Virus record (IMG/VR): IMGVR_UViG_3300037264_002225
Span: 1 to 35,134 of that record
DNA length: 35,134 nt
DNA from: a virus
Strand: one strand, 5' to 3'
The position numbers and the translations under genes were made by a program. A model generated the notes under the pieces. That model made no database searches and had not been told where the DNA came from. It saw only the letters and a program-made list of their open reading frames with translations. Below are positions 1 to 6,337 of the stretch, piece by piece (position 1 is the stretch's first letter; every line of letters begins with the position of its first letter).

Positions 1-127
1 AATTCTGTATAGCGGTCTGCATTCTTTCTAAAGTAAGTGTAAGCAGTTTCAACTTTTTCTTTTATTTCTCGAAGGCGACTAGTGTGCTTGCTTGCAAGTT
101 CCATTTGCTTATCTCCATGAGTTCGTT
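1..127. repeat. Terminal direct repeat, copy 1 (circular contig overlap)
   Basis: Identical over 127 bases to the end of the window. It carries the last 19 bases of the terminase gene and the first 104 bases of the portal gene on the minus strand. The length equals a common assembler k-mer, so I read it as an artefact of opening a circular contig, not a biological terminal repeat. P22-like headful packaging gives circularly permuted DNA, which assembles as a circle. Confidence 0.95.
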
Positions 128-1662
128 CTGGCATCCGATTTGTTAGCGAAATCCCTCGCTAACTCTTTGACTAAACTTGTAGAACCTTTAGGTTCAAACG
201 CTTCAGGAGGCAATGCAAAAGTTTGTATCAGAGCTTCTGCCTCATCGGGGGAGCGCACCCCTCGTTTTTTCATGTCATCTTTACCTTCCATGACTAAGGC
301 TGAATTAGAATTATATCTGAATCTAATCCCGCATAAGTCAGCATGGAGCGTGTCTGAATCCGGTAATTGGCAAGGTTCATCTTCAAGCCATGCTTTACAT
401 TCACCCCACATCTCATCCCGTTTTCTATGATATTTCACTGGGTAGAGCGTGGCATTCGCTGCATTGACCGGGACCACAATTTTTCTATGGCCTACCTCGC
501 AAAGTCTATCTACAATGCCAGCACCAAGACCTCCCACATCCACGAATACCTTGGCTGGCTGATGCTGCAGTATGAGATTATTGAGTATGCCAACAATCTC
601 CATAGTATCTTTTTTAACATAGCTTTGTAACCCAAACGCAACCCGACCCTGTCTAATTATAATAGACGTTCTATCGTCTCCGAACCTGGCGGGGTCGCAA
701 CCAATCAAGAGTGGGCCATATCTATCGGCTTTGCCTTTTCGGCAACGAGCAACGACAGCTGAGTCAATGTAGGAGTTGTCGCCAGTTAGCTGGAAGGCTT
801 CGTTTGCATTACAAGGATATTCTTGCTTGAACGCCTTGACGCCGTCTTGCCCGGTTACAACCAGCGCCTGAATCTTGTAGCGTCGCCAGCATAGTTGCTC
901 ATTGGTGAGCCCATATACCTCTTGCAAGTCTTGCTCTTCGGCATCCAGAACAAAGTCTTCTGGAGCTTCCCTCGAGTACTCCTCTTGCCAAAACCAGGGA
1001 ATGAAGATTGCTTGGAAGTCTGTAAGCCCAGCTTCCGCTTGCTGCCATTGCTGATGAAAATAATTTCCTACGCCATTTGCTGTGGACTCAAGAATGATTT
1101 CGGTCCCTTGGGCATCGGGAACGGCTTGCATAATCCCCTTGGCATGCTCAGCCGCATTTGCCCAGAATGCAACCTCTGAGCCATGGAATCTTTGTATGGT
1201 AGAAGAACGTCCTACCGATTTATTTTCAGCTGTTCCGAGTTTATAACCTGAGTCCAATCCGCCGAACTTGAGCTCCTTCGAGTTGTTGGTTGACACCATT
1301 GGACGAACTAAGTCTGGGGTATGCTCATAATAACGTTTCGCCATTTCATAAAGATTGTTGGTTGCTTCTAGCTCATGCGTAAGAATGAATGTTTTGATAC
1401 CAAAGTTGTGAGTTGTTTGATGATAATAACGCGCACCAATGTAAGTAGACATTCCTTGCTGTCTTCCTTTGAGGATTAAGGCGCGAACCTTTCCTGTTCT
1501 GCCTTTTTGTTCTTCTAAAAGTTTATGTGCGTAGATTTGTGCTTTATTAAAAATAAACGGTTGAATAGGGCCATCTTTAGGTCTTATCTTGAGGCATTTT
1601 CTGGCGTAATGCGGTAAATCGTTTTTTAAGAGTAAATGAAGCTGCCTTTGTTCTTCAGTCAC
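109..1662 (-). CDS. terL: Terminase large subunit
   Basis: The DNA-packaging motor: an N-terminal ATPase pumps DNA into the prohead and a C-terminal RNase H-fold nuclease cuts the concatemer. Of 517 residues, 65-73 (KGRQQGMST) form the Walker A-like loop and 188-193 (EIILES) the Walker B and catalytic acid. The nuclease acids are D323 in GCDPARFGDD, D375 in KVFVDVGG and D473 in RSPDEAEA. The start is GTG and overlaps the ATGTGA end of the upstream zinc-ribbon gene, so translation is probably coupled. The portal ATG lies four bases after its stop, and the portal ribosome site (GGAGATAA) overlaps the end of this gene. Assignment rests on motifs and context. Confidence 0.95.
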   Translation of the reverse strand: MTEEQRQLHLLLKNDLPHYARKCLKIRPKDGPIQPFIFNKAQIYAHKLLEEQKGRTGKVRALILKGRQQGMSTYIGARYYHQTTHNFGIKTFILTHELEATNNLYEMAKRYYEHTPDLVRPMVSTNNSKELKFGGLDSGYKLGTAENKSVGRSSTIQRFHGSEVAFWANAAEHAKGIMQAVPDAQGTEIILESTANGVGNYFHQQWQQAEAGLTDFQAIFIPWFWQEEYSREAPEDFVLDAEEQDLQEVYGLTNEQLCWRRYKIQALVVTGQDGVKAFKQEYPCNANEAFQLTGDNSYIDSAVVARCRKGKADRYGPLLIGCDPARFGDDRTSIIIRQGRVAFGLQSYVKKDTMEIVGILNNLILQHQPAKVFVDVGGLGAGIVDRLCEVGHRKIVVPVNAANATLYPVKYHRKRDEMWGECKAWLEDEPCQLPDSDTLHADLCGIRFRYNSNSALVMEGKDDMKKRGVRSPDEAEALIQTFALPPEAFEPKGSTSLVKELARDFANKSDARTNSWR

Positions 1663-1832
1663 ATAGTGTCCAGATCATATTTATTTACTATCTTGCATTC
1701 GTTGCATATTAAAGACACGCGAGCATGATGCCAAAAATAATCAACTCTTTTTGACATGTCTTTGCTACATTTTGGACATGTAGTTTTGACATCGTTTACT
1801 TTTAGACGCATATCTAATACTTCTGGAGTCAT
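1659..1832 (-). CDS. Zinc-ribbon microprotein B (57 aa)
   Basis: Short ORF between the terminase genes. It has two CxxC knuckles (CPKC, CNEC) exactly 20 residues apart and ends with NKYDL. This is the same plan as the protein encoded immediately upstream, so the pair looks like a tandem duplication. Its ATG overlaps the upstream stop (ATGA) and its TGA overlaps the GTG start of the large terminase. Such tight packing inside the terminase operon argues it is translated. The zinc ribbon suggests nucleic-acid or protein binding, perhaps with the terminase; that is inference. No family recognised. Confidence 0.75.
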   Translation of the reverse strand: MTPEVLDMRLKVNDVKTTCPKCSKDMSKRVDYFWHHARVSLICNECKIVNKYDLDTM

Positions 1833-2005
1833 AGCTTTCCCAAGTCATATTTGTTAAATATTCTACAAGGCTCACATTCAAGATATAATTTTATTTGCCC
1901 TTTGTAGTTGTCAAAGTCTCTTTCCATTTCCTCGCGACATATTGGGCATTTCGTTTTAATGCTTTTGTTCTTTAGACGCTTTTCCATTTCGTCATTGTGT
2001 GTCAT
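1829..2005 (-). CDS. Zinc-ribbon microprotein A (58 aa)
   Basis: Short ORF with CPIC and CEPC knuckles separated by 20 residues, followed by IFNKYDL near the C-terminus. It resembles its downstream neighbour along its length: RLK near the N-terminus, K-x-CP-x-C, a charged linker and NKYDL at the end. The start lies 14 bases inside the upstream small gene and the stop overlaps the next start by four bases. It is part of a run of overlapping genes from small to large terminase. Function unknown; a zinc-binding accessory to packaging is a guess from position. Confidence 0.75.
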   Translation of the reverse strand: MTHNDEMEKRLKNKSIKTKCPICREEMERDFDNYKGQIKLYLECEPCRIFNKYDLGKL

Positions 2006-2249
2006 AGCGATGTATCACCGATTCCCAATATTCTTGACGAGCGGGGTAATGCTCAATCATATCTTCAAGCCAGCTAATGTTTGTATCAATAAGGTTCTTG
2101 ATTGCATCATCAAGCGTTTTGATTTCTTCTTTTGGAAAATGTTCCTGGCAGAAAGCCCAGAAGTCGTCCTTAATTGTATCGTTATCGATATTCAATAGGA
2201 CTTCTTTGCCTTTTTTGACATACCATGCGTGTTTTTCTCTTTCGTTCAT
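1992..2249 (-). CDS. Small helical protein next to terminase small subunit
   Basis: About 85 residues, charged and probably helical, rich in acidic and aromatic residues (WAFCQEHF, WLEDMIEHY, EYWESVIHRY). I start it at the ATG two bases after the small terminase stop. A TTG nine bases upstream would overlap that stop instead. The end overlaps the first zinc-ribbon gene by 14 bases. No family recognised. The place between TerS and TerL suggests a packaging or DNA-handling accessory. Confidence 0.7.
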   Translation of the reverse strand: MNEREKHAWYVKKGKEVLLNIDNDTIKDDFWAFCQEHFPKEEIKTLDDAIKNLIDTNISWLEDMIEHYPARQEYWESVIHRYDTQ

Positions 2250-2250
2250 T

Positions 2251-2820
2251 TTATCCAAGTTCCTTTAGTACATCTTCAAATGGGACGATCGTGTGGGTGT
2301 TTTCGGTTTGGACGCGCTCGCCATAAACTTTTGGAAGTAGCTTCGATAGATGCCATTTTCTGGTTTCTACTCTCAATCTAGACCTAGCAACATATTCGGA
2401 ATTCATCTTGATACCATGCTCGGTTTCAATCTCGTCCCAGGTGCTATCGTCAGCAATATCTACGATGTCTTCAGCTAAGACATCTGCCTGTTGTATCTTG
2501 GCTTTCTTATATTGGTCGGAAAATTCTTGATGGACAAAGCGCCATTCCATAATTGTATCATGGTGCGGAAACCACTCAATGCTCTTACAAAGCTTTTTTA
2601 AGCCATCAGGACTACATGCAACCTTTCGACAAATGGCTTCTCCAAGCTCTTTCGTATATTTGGAAGGTCTGCCAGCAGCGTTCTTTATTTTTGGCTGTAT
2701 AGATTCTTTTACCATAGCGTCAGCGACCGCCAGGGCCTCTATTTTCTTTTGTCTTTCTGACTTTTCTTTCTTAACTTTTACAGTTGTTTTGACATCTTCC
2801 TTACTTTTTCTTTTTACCAT
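2251..2820 (-). CDS. terS: Terminase small subunit
   Basis: DNA-recognition subunit of the packaging motor; such proteins form rings and bind the pac site. The 189 residues begin with a lysine-rich tail. Residues about 50-95 form the helix-turn-helix segment (GRPSKYTKELGEAICRKVA, then HDTIMEW), followed by a helical oligomerisation region and the typical VYGER near the C-terminus. The start overlaps the end of the upstream DnaJ-like zinc gene by 20 bases. The pac site of P22-like phages often lies in or near this gene; I cannot point to it here. Confidence 0.9.
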   Translation of the reverse strand: MVKRKSKEDVKTTVKVKKEKSERQKKIEALAVADAMVKESIQPKIKNAAGRPSKYTKELGEAICRKVACSPDGLKKLCKSIEWFPHHDTIMEWRFVHQEFSDQYKKAKIQQADVLAEDIVDIADDSTWDEIETEHGIKMNSEYVARSRLRVETRKWHLSKLLPKVYGERVQTENTHTIVPFEDVLKELG

Positions 2821-3061
2821 GTAAAACTTCCTTTTCTACTGGCTTGTGGGGATGCTTCTCTATTTCGACCGGCTCAACGCATTCGCTTGCAGGGAAGTCT
2901 TCATGAATTGTCATTGTTCCAGAAACTAGAACCTTAGGCTCATCAAGATCGATCGGCTTCAGCACCTTTCCAGTCCCTTCGCAATGATCGCAAGGGGAGT
3001 AAATCAGACCCATTTTCAATATCTCTTTAACGCCTCGACAGGCGGGACATCCTACTTTCAT
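2801..3061 (-). CDS. DnaJ-type zinc-knuckle protein, first gene of the late operon
   Basis: 86 residues. The N-terminal third has two DnaJ-like zinc motifs, CPACRG near residue 5 and CDHCEGTG near residue 24. The rest is acidic and ends in a lysine run. Small CxxCxG proteins are frequent in phages, usually with unknown role. A clear ribosome site (AAGGATTTTTAGT) precedes the ATG. It is the first gene after the divergent control region and its end overlaps the small terminase gene. Function is inferred only from the zinc motifs. Confidence 0.75.
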   Translation of the reverse strand: MKVGCPACRGVKEILKMGLIYSPCDHCEGTGKVLKPIDLDEPKVLVSGTMTIHEDFPASECVEPVEIEKHPHKPVEKEVLHGKKKK

Positions 3062-3088
3062 ACTAAAAATCCTTTTAAGTGTGTAGCT

Positions 3089-3119
3089 TCACTATAAGTG
3101 AGCACTATTATGAAATCAA
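3089..3119 (-). promoter_or_regulatory. Probable late promoter with operator over the -10 box
   Basis: On the minus strand TTGATT (3114-3119) and TATAGT (3091-3096) are 17 bases apart, directed at the gene starting at 3061. The palindrome TCACT-ATA-AGTGA (3089-3101) covers the -10 box. Its half-site ATAAGTGA recurs in the early promoter block at 3134-3163 and in that block's copy at 7208-7237. A shared repressor would fit. This is a sequence match only. Confidence 0.6.
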
Positions 3120-3133
3120 TTATTTTGAGAAAT

Positions 3134-3166
3134 AGTATTGACTTGTAGTGATAAGTGATGCATGAT
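3134..3166 (+). promoter_or_regulatory. Early promoter/operator block, copy 1
   Basis: TTGACT (3138-3143) and CATGAT (3161-3166), spacing 17, drive the gene at 3193. Bases 3134-3163 are repeated perfectly, in inverted orientation, at 7208-7237 before the RecE gene. Both copies are followed by GATTT, GATAACGTT and the same TAGGGGGAATTATG around the start codon. The block holds AGTGA-TA-AGTGA half-sites. Confidence 0.65.
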
Positions 3167-3192
3167 TTAAATAGATAACGTTAGGGGGAATT

Positions 3193-3489
3193 ATGTTTGT
3201 ACTTAAGTTAGAACAAATCAAAGACCATAAATATTTCACGCAGCCAATCTTCTTCAGCCTTGAAAAGGGTCTGGAAGGCAATTGGACATTCATAAAAGCT
3301 TTCGACTTCTATCTCGATATGCGCAATGACGCTTGTGAAGGCGCGTTCGGAATAGAGTCCTTTGACGAATTCATCGAAGACAATTTCTTGACCATGGATG
3401 GCAACCCTATAAAGGTTCCAGATGACTTTGACTTCATGGGATATGACTTTGAGGCTTATGAGTTTGGAGAAGAGCGGCATGATTGGTGA
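3193..3489 (+). CDS. Acidic early protein of unknown function
   Basis: 98 residues, strongly acidic, rich in Phe, Asp and Glu, with no cysteine motif beyond a single Cys. It has its own promoter and an excellent ribosome site (AGGGGGAATT before ATG), both shared with the RecE operon, so it is probably expressed early. Small acidic early proteins of phages often bind host enzymes or mimic DNA; that is only a possibility here. A minus-strand ORF at 3208-3480 is its shadow. No family recognised. Confidence 0.75.
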   Translation: MFVLKLEQIKDHKYFTQPIFFSLEKGLEGNWTFIKAFDFYLDMRNDACEGAFGIESFDEFIEDNFLTMDGNPIKVPDDFDFMGYDFEAYEFGEERHDW

Positions 3490-3553
3490 GGCGACAGTTC
3501 CAGTTTATATGGCGATTTTTTTAATTTCTTTGTACATTTTGTTAAAAAAGTAG
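3479..3553 (+). CDS. Candidate 24-residue membrane peptide
   Basis: Starts within the last codons of the acidic early gene (start ATG, upstream stop TGA six bases later) and has GGAG nine bases upstream. The peptide is one hydrophobic helix (PVYMAIFLISLYILL) with a KK end. Overlap and ribosome site suggest translational coupling. Very short, so confidence is limited. It could be a small membrane-active protein. Confidence 0.4.
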   Translation: MIGEATVPVYMAIFLISLYILLKK

Positions 3554-3562
3554 CTTAATATG

Positions 3563-3591
3563 TCGACGTTATCGTTATATTTTGATACAAT
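3563..3591 (+). promoter_or_regulatory. Promoter for the ribbon-helix-helix gene at 3628
   Basis: TCGACG (3563-3568) and TACAAT (3586-3591) with 17-base spacing, followed by GAGAGG upstream of the ATG at 3628. The -35 box lies next to CGTTATCG, whose complement shares GATAACG with the two early leaders. Confidence 0.5.
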
Positions 3592-3627
3592 TTTAATTTA
3601 TTTTAGCAATGAGAGGTCGGACCAGTC

Positions 3628-3861
3628 ATGATAACAACCGCCATATATACTGCTTGGTTGCAACTCAAGATTTCACCAGGAATGAAGGATGCCCTAGAAT
3701 TGCTGGCTTCTGATATCGGCGTAACGAAATCAGAGATGGTCCGTTTTTTGATTATAGATATGTGTGAGAAGAAAGGCGGTAAGTACTTACAAATGCTCGA
3801 TGTAAGCGAATTGCGACAAGTTAACCCCCTTAAGGCAGCGACCGAAGAAACTAAGAGTTAA
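3628..3861 (+). CDS. Ribbon-helix-helix regulator
   Basis: 77 residues. Residues about 10-49 (WLQLKISPGMKDALELLA, then VTKSEMVRFLIIDMCEKK) have the beta-strand, helix, turn, helix layout of Arc/CopG/MetJ-type DNA-binding dimers. A C-terminal tail of 25 residues has no recognised motif. It has its own promoter and ends four bases inside the convergent membrane-protein gene. Candidate repressor for the palindromic operators near 3.1 and 7.2 kb; which site it binds is unknown. Confidence 0.7.
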   Translation: MITTAIYTAWLQLKISPGMKDALELLASDIGVTKSEMVRFLIIDMCEKKGGKYLQMLDVSELRQVNPLKAATEETKS

Positions 3862-4043
3862 TCTGTCTCTTCTAGCCTCTCAATAAGCTCATGAGGTAGC
3901 CCAAGCTCATGCTCAGCTACCTCGGCCGAAACTTCTTCGACAATTTTATCGGCTTCTCTTTCTTTTGGGGTAAGCGCCAAGCTCCCAAGAGCCAAAGCGC
4001 ACACAAAAATAACTAAGGCAACTATCCCTATTACCAAATCCAT
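3858..4043 (-). CDS. Small single-pass membrane protein
   Basis: 61 residues: an N-terminal membrane helix (IGIVALVIFVCALALGSLAL, residues about 5-24) then an acidic, amphipathic tail. AGGAG precedes the ATG. It follows the basic-protein gene in the same transcription unit, with 11 bases between. Topology suggests the tail in the cytoplasm or periplasm; the sequence does not settle which. Possibly involved in lysis or exclusion, but nothing shows it. Confidence 0.6.
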   Translation of the reverse strand: MDLVIGIVALVIFVCALALGSLALTPKEREADKIVEEVSAEVAEHELGLPHELIERLEETD

Positions 4044-4054
4044 TTTTGCTTCTC

Positions 4055-4360
4055 CTATGTTTTCATATGACCCTTCATCATTGGCTTGCGGGTAGCAACA
4101 GACTTTTTGGGGGCTTTTGAGCCCGGGGGAACTTTGCTTAGAACTTCCATTCCACCTTTGTTGCTCTTTGGGAATTCTTGTAAGCCTATTTTGGCTTTAG
4201 TAGTTTTTGGGGTTTTGAAAGTAGTCTTAGGATTAGGCTGCCCCATATCATAGAGGGTTTTTTTCTTCTTGACCTTTGGCTCAGCTTTGGGTTTCTTTCC
4301 GCCTTTGGTTGGCATAGATGGTTTCTTAGGTTTTGGGTTCATCGGATTCTTGATGCTCAT
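4055..4360 (-). CDS. Very basic Lys/Pro-rich protein
   Basis: 101 residues of low complexity, dominated by Lys and Pro, with few acidic residues (KPKKPSMPTKGGKKPK, then VKKKK). It has an excellent ribosome site (AAGGAGGGATT) and a good promoter, so it is expressed. Composition resembles histone-like tails and suggests nucleic-acid binding and intrinsic disorder; that is inference. No family recognised. It forms a two-gene unit with the membrane protein downstream. Confidence 0.65.
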   Translation of the reverse strand: MSIKNPMNPKPKKPSMPTKGGKKPKAEPKVKKKKTLYDMGQPNPKTTFKTPKTTKAKIGLQEFPKSNKGGMEVLSKVPPGSKAPKKSVATRKPMMKGHMKT

Positions 4361-4387
4361 AATCCCTCCTTGGGTTAGCTATGTCTC

Positions 4388-4417
4388 ATTCTAGAACATA
4401 TGTTAGGATTAACTCAA
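4388..4417 (-). promoter_or_regulatory. Promoter for the basic protein gene
   Basis: Minus-strand TTGAGT (4412-4417) and TAGAAT (4388-4393) with 18-base spacing, upstream of the ATG at 4360. The nearest CATAGATGCTCA repeat lies just upstream of the -35 box. Confidence 0.5.
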
Positions 4418-4424
4418 TTAATAT

Positions 4425-4490
4425 CCATAGATGCTCATCCAGGTCATAGATGCTCAAGCTTTATGTGTGAGCAAGTATGAGCATCTATGG
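4425..4490. repeat. Three CATAGATGCTCA repeats, two direct and one inverted
   Basis: Copies at 4426-4437 and 4445-4456 (direct) and 4478-4489 (inverted). The first and third match over 14 bases (4425-4438 and 4477-4490). They lie between divergent genes, so an operator cluster for both directions is the simplest reading. A role as iterons is possible but the replication gene is 6 kb away. Confidence 0.7.
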
Positions 4491-4508
4491 GTTTACTGGT
4501 AGCACTTT

Positions 4509-4523
4509 GTCGGAATTTCCGAC
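4509..4523. promoter_or_regulatory. Palindrome GTCGGAA-T-TTCCGAC
   Basis: Perfect 7-base arms around one base, 23 bases before the plus-strand start at 4547. Its symmetry suggests a dimeric regulator site. It does not match the LexA box. Confidence 0.45.
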
Positions 4524-4546
4524 GAACTTAAGTAAGGAGAAATCAA

Positions 4547-4744
4547 ATGATGACTTTAGCGGACTTTGCCAAAAACCATAAAAGCAAACTTATCACGGTC
4601 GTCATCCTAACGGTGCTAGGAGTGGGATCTGTTTTTTTCTTTGGCCAAGATAATGATATTGAAGAGCTATCCGAAATGGGCATCAAGGCCGAAACTGGGT
4701 TAGATGTTGATTTAAGCCCGAAGAGTCCTGAAGGTAAAAAATAA
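4547..4744 (+). CDS. Small single-pass membrane protein
   Basis: 65 residues. After a short basic N-terminus (NHKSKL) comes a membrane helix at about 15-33 (ITVVILTVLGVGSVFFF), then an acidic tail. AAGGAG precedes the ATG. It is alone on the plus strand and convergent with the end of the recombination operon, the two stops abutting. The palindrome and repeat cluster just upstream suggest tight control. Topology would fit a holin-like or exclusion protein; no family recognised. Confidence 0.6.
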   Translation: MMTLADFAKNHKSKLITVVILTVLGVGSVFFFGQDNDIEELSEMGIKAETGLDVDLSPKSPEGKK

Positions 4745-4960
4745 TCAATGCTTGCCTTCTTCTTTAACTAGGGACGCAATCTTCTCGTCTATTTCCGTTA
4801 CTTTGGCCAAGGTTAAATTAAAAACAAGTTTTTGAAGTTTAAGAATCGCAACCTTAAGTGTTTCTACTTCACGCTTTAATGAATCACATCGCGTATTTAT
4901 ATTTACGACAGCCATGTTCTGAATATCTAAAAGCTTTGCAATTTCGTCGTTAATTTCCAT
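4745..4960 (-). CDS. Small coiled-coil protein, end of recombination operon
   Basis: About 71 residues, helical, with heptad-like Leu/Ile/Val spacing (VETLKVAILKLQKLVFNLTL). I start it at the ATG preceded by AGAGGG, inside the last codons of the upstream gene; an ATG 12 bases earlier is possible. Last gene of the RecE-RecT unit. Function unknown. Confidence 0.6.
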   Translation of the reverse strand: MEINDEIAKLLDIQNMAVVNINTRCDSLKREVETLKVAILKLQKLVFNLTLAKVTEIDEKIASLVKEEGKH

Positions 4961-5147
4961 GTTCCCTCTCATGTTTTTCTATATCCTGCAGCATTTGCTC
5001 CCTAAGAAGGGTGCTCATCGCTGTATTAAGTTTGTCAATTGAGCGTGACAATTCAACAATTATTTCGCTTTGTTGCATGAAAGCTTCAACAAGACCTTCT
5101 ATTTTATTGTTAAGATATTTAATCTCTGGAGTGTCATTAAGTAACAT
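4950..5147 (-). CDS. Small coiled-coil protein of the recombination operon
   Basis: 65 residues, helical throughout (LNNKIEGLVEAFMQQSEIIVEL and on), and ending in a charged tail. The ATG is embedded in the stop of the upstream gene (TGATG), with GGAG nine bases before it. A TTG three bases upstream is less likely. Coupled translation with its neighbours is clear. Function unknown. Confidence 0.6.
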   Translation of the reverse strand: MLLNDTPEIKYLNNKIEGLVEAFMQQSEIIVELSRSIDKLNTAMSTLLREQMLQDIEKHEREHGN

Positions 5148-5458
5148 CAATTCTTCTCCGCTTTCTTTTGCTCTTGGTCAAGATTCTTCAAAAATAAACA
5201 ATGCTTCTTAACTAGGTCAAGCTTAATTGCTGCAATCTCATCAATTATCATTGGTAGAATTTCAATGAAATTGAAGTCGGGATCTTCTCTTAACAAACTG
5301 AACCGTCGTACTGAAAAATCTTTGAAAGCATTAATGACTGTGTTGAAATCATTATGCAGCACATCCCAAAACCTATTATGGATTCCCATAAGGTCCCTGT
5401 TCTCCTGAGAGAAAAAATCCCTCAGGAGTTCGTTAACTTTTTGTTCTTTGGTTTTCAT
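5147..5458 (-). CDS. Helical protein of the recombination operon
   Basis: 103 residues, predicted mostly helical, with a Lys/Glu-rich C-terminus. GGATG precedes the ATG. It lies nine bases after the RecT gene and overlaps the next gene by its stop. Co-transcription with RecE/RecT suggests an accessory to replication or recombination. No known domain recognised, and it does not resemble known single-strand binding proteins. Confidence 0.65.
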   Translation of the reverse strand: MKTKEQKVNELLRDFFSQENRDLMGIHNRFWDVLHNDFNTVINAFKDFSVRRFSLLREDPDFNFIEILPMIIDEIAAIKLDLVKKHCLFLKNLDQEQKKAEKN

Positions 5459-5467
5459 TTTACATCC

Positions 5468-6337
5468 TTACCAGTTATAGCCTTCTTCCTTCTCGGCTTC
5501 TGTGAGCTCTTCGACAACTGCAGTCTCACCAAATACTTTATTGATGTCTAGCTCAGCCACTTTTGCATCTTTCTTCTGCTTGGCTGCCTTGCGGTCTAGC
5601 ATCATACATACCGAGACCCATTGGTTCCTTGTAATTTCATCAAGCGATTCTATCTTAAGATACTGACAAATATCCACCTCTTCGGTGCTGGTGTCCGCCA
5701 TCTTAGAGCGTAGCAATACAAATTGGTCATGGTCTGGCGATACCGGTTCAGATTGTCCCTCAACAATAGTTCCGTTGAATCGGCTATAGTCCGTTCTTTC
5801 GCTCGGCAAGTCCTGGGCTTCTTCGGCCAGGTACATACCTCTTAGAACATCGCCGAAAGCATCCCTCAGAGCAAAAGCTCGCGCTCGCATCTGAAGCATT
5901 CTTTTAGGGTAGGTTGTCCAAGGTCCTTCTTTCTTCCAAAGTTTGGCTGTTTCTGCGTCTGCTTTAGAGAAATGCCTAATAACCTCTGGCTGAAGTTTTC
6001 TTTTAACAATGCAGGTGGCCTTCATGGTAGCTTCGTCAAGTCTTTCTTCAATCATTTCAAACTCGCGACAATTGCGACAGATTGCCAGCATCGCGTCGCC
6101 CCAGACAGAGGGTCGACCGTTAATGACGGCGATATTCTGAAGCGCCTGCATCGGCTTAAGTCCTAGCTCTTGGCCCATTTGTAACGCAACCAGAATATCA
6201 CCGGGACGATTTTGCATGCCTTTTGGGGCAAACGAAGAAACGGCGATCATCTCACTCACTTTCATCGCTTGTTCGATTGTGTTTAGGACCATGAAGCCCT
6301 GGTTTGGTTCGGTGACCATGATATCTTGATTAGACAT
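5468..6337 (-). CDS. recT: RecT-family single-strand annealing protein
   Basis: Anneals complementary single strands exposed by the partner exonuclease, for phage recombination and concatemer formation. 289 residues from the ATG at 6337. The family core is clear: GLKPMQALQNIAVINGRPSV (about 68-87), WGDAMLA, then YPKRMLQMRARAFALRDAF near residue 145 and MYLAEEA after it. I chose this ATG, which has AAAGGAG upstream, over one 21 bases earlier. It overlaps the end of the exonuclease gene by eight bases, the usual RecE-RecT pairing. Confidence 0.9.
   Translation of the reverse strand: MSNQDIMVTEPNQGFMVLNTIEQAMKVSEMIAVSSFAPKGMQNRPGDILVALQMGQELGLKPMQALQNIAVINGRPSVWGDAMLAICRNCREFEMIEERLDEATMKATCIVKRKLQPEVIRHFSKADAETAKLWKKEGPWTTYPKRMLQMRARAFALRDAFGDVLRGMYLAEEAQDLPSERTDYSRFNGTIVEGQSEPVSPDHDQFVLLRSKMADTSTEEVDICQYLKIESLDEITRNQWVSVCMMLDRKAAKQKKDAKVAELDINKVFGETAVVEELTEAEKEEGYNW

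Noticed and set aside
92-430. Plus-strand ORF of 112 residues
   Set aside because: Lies opposite the large terminase gene, which has clear ATPase and nuclease motifs; a shadow frame.
3208-3480. Minus-strand ORF of 90 residues
   Set aside because: Opposite the gene at 3193, which has the promoter and the strong ribosome site.
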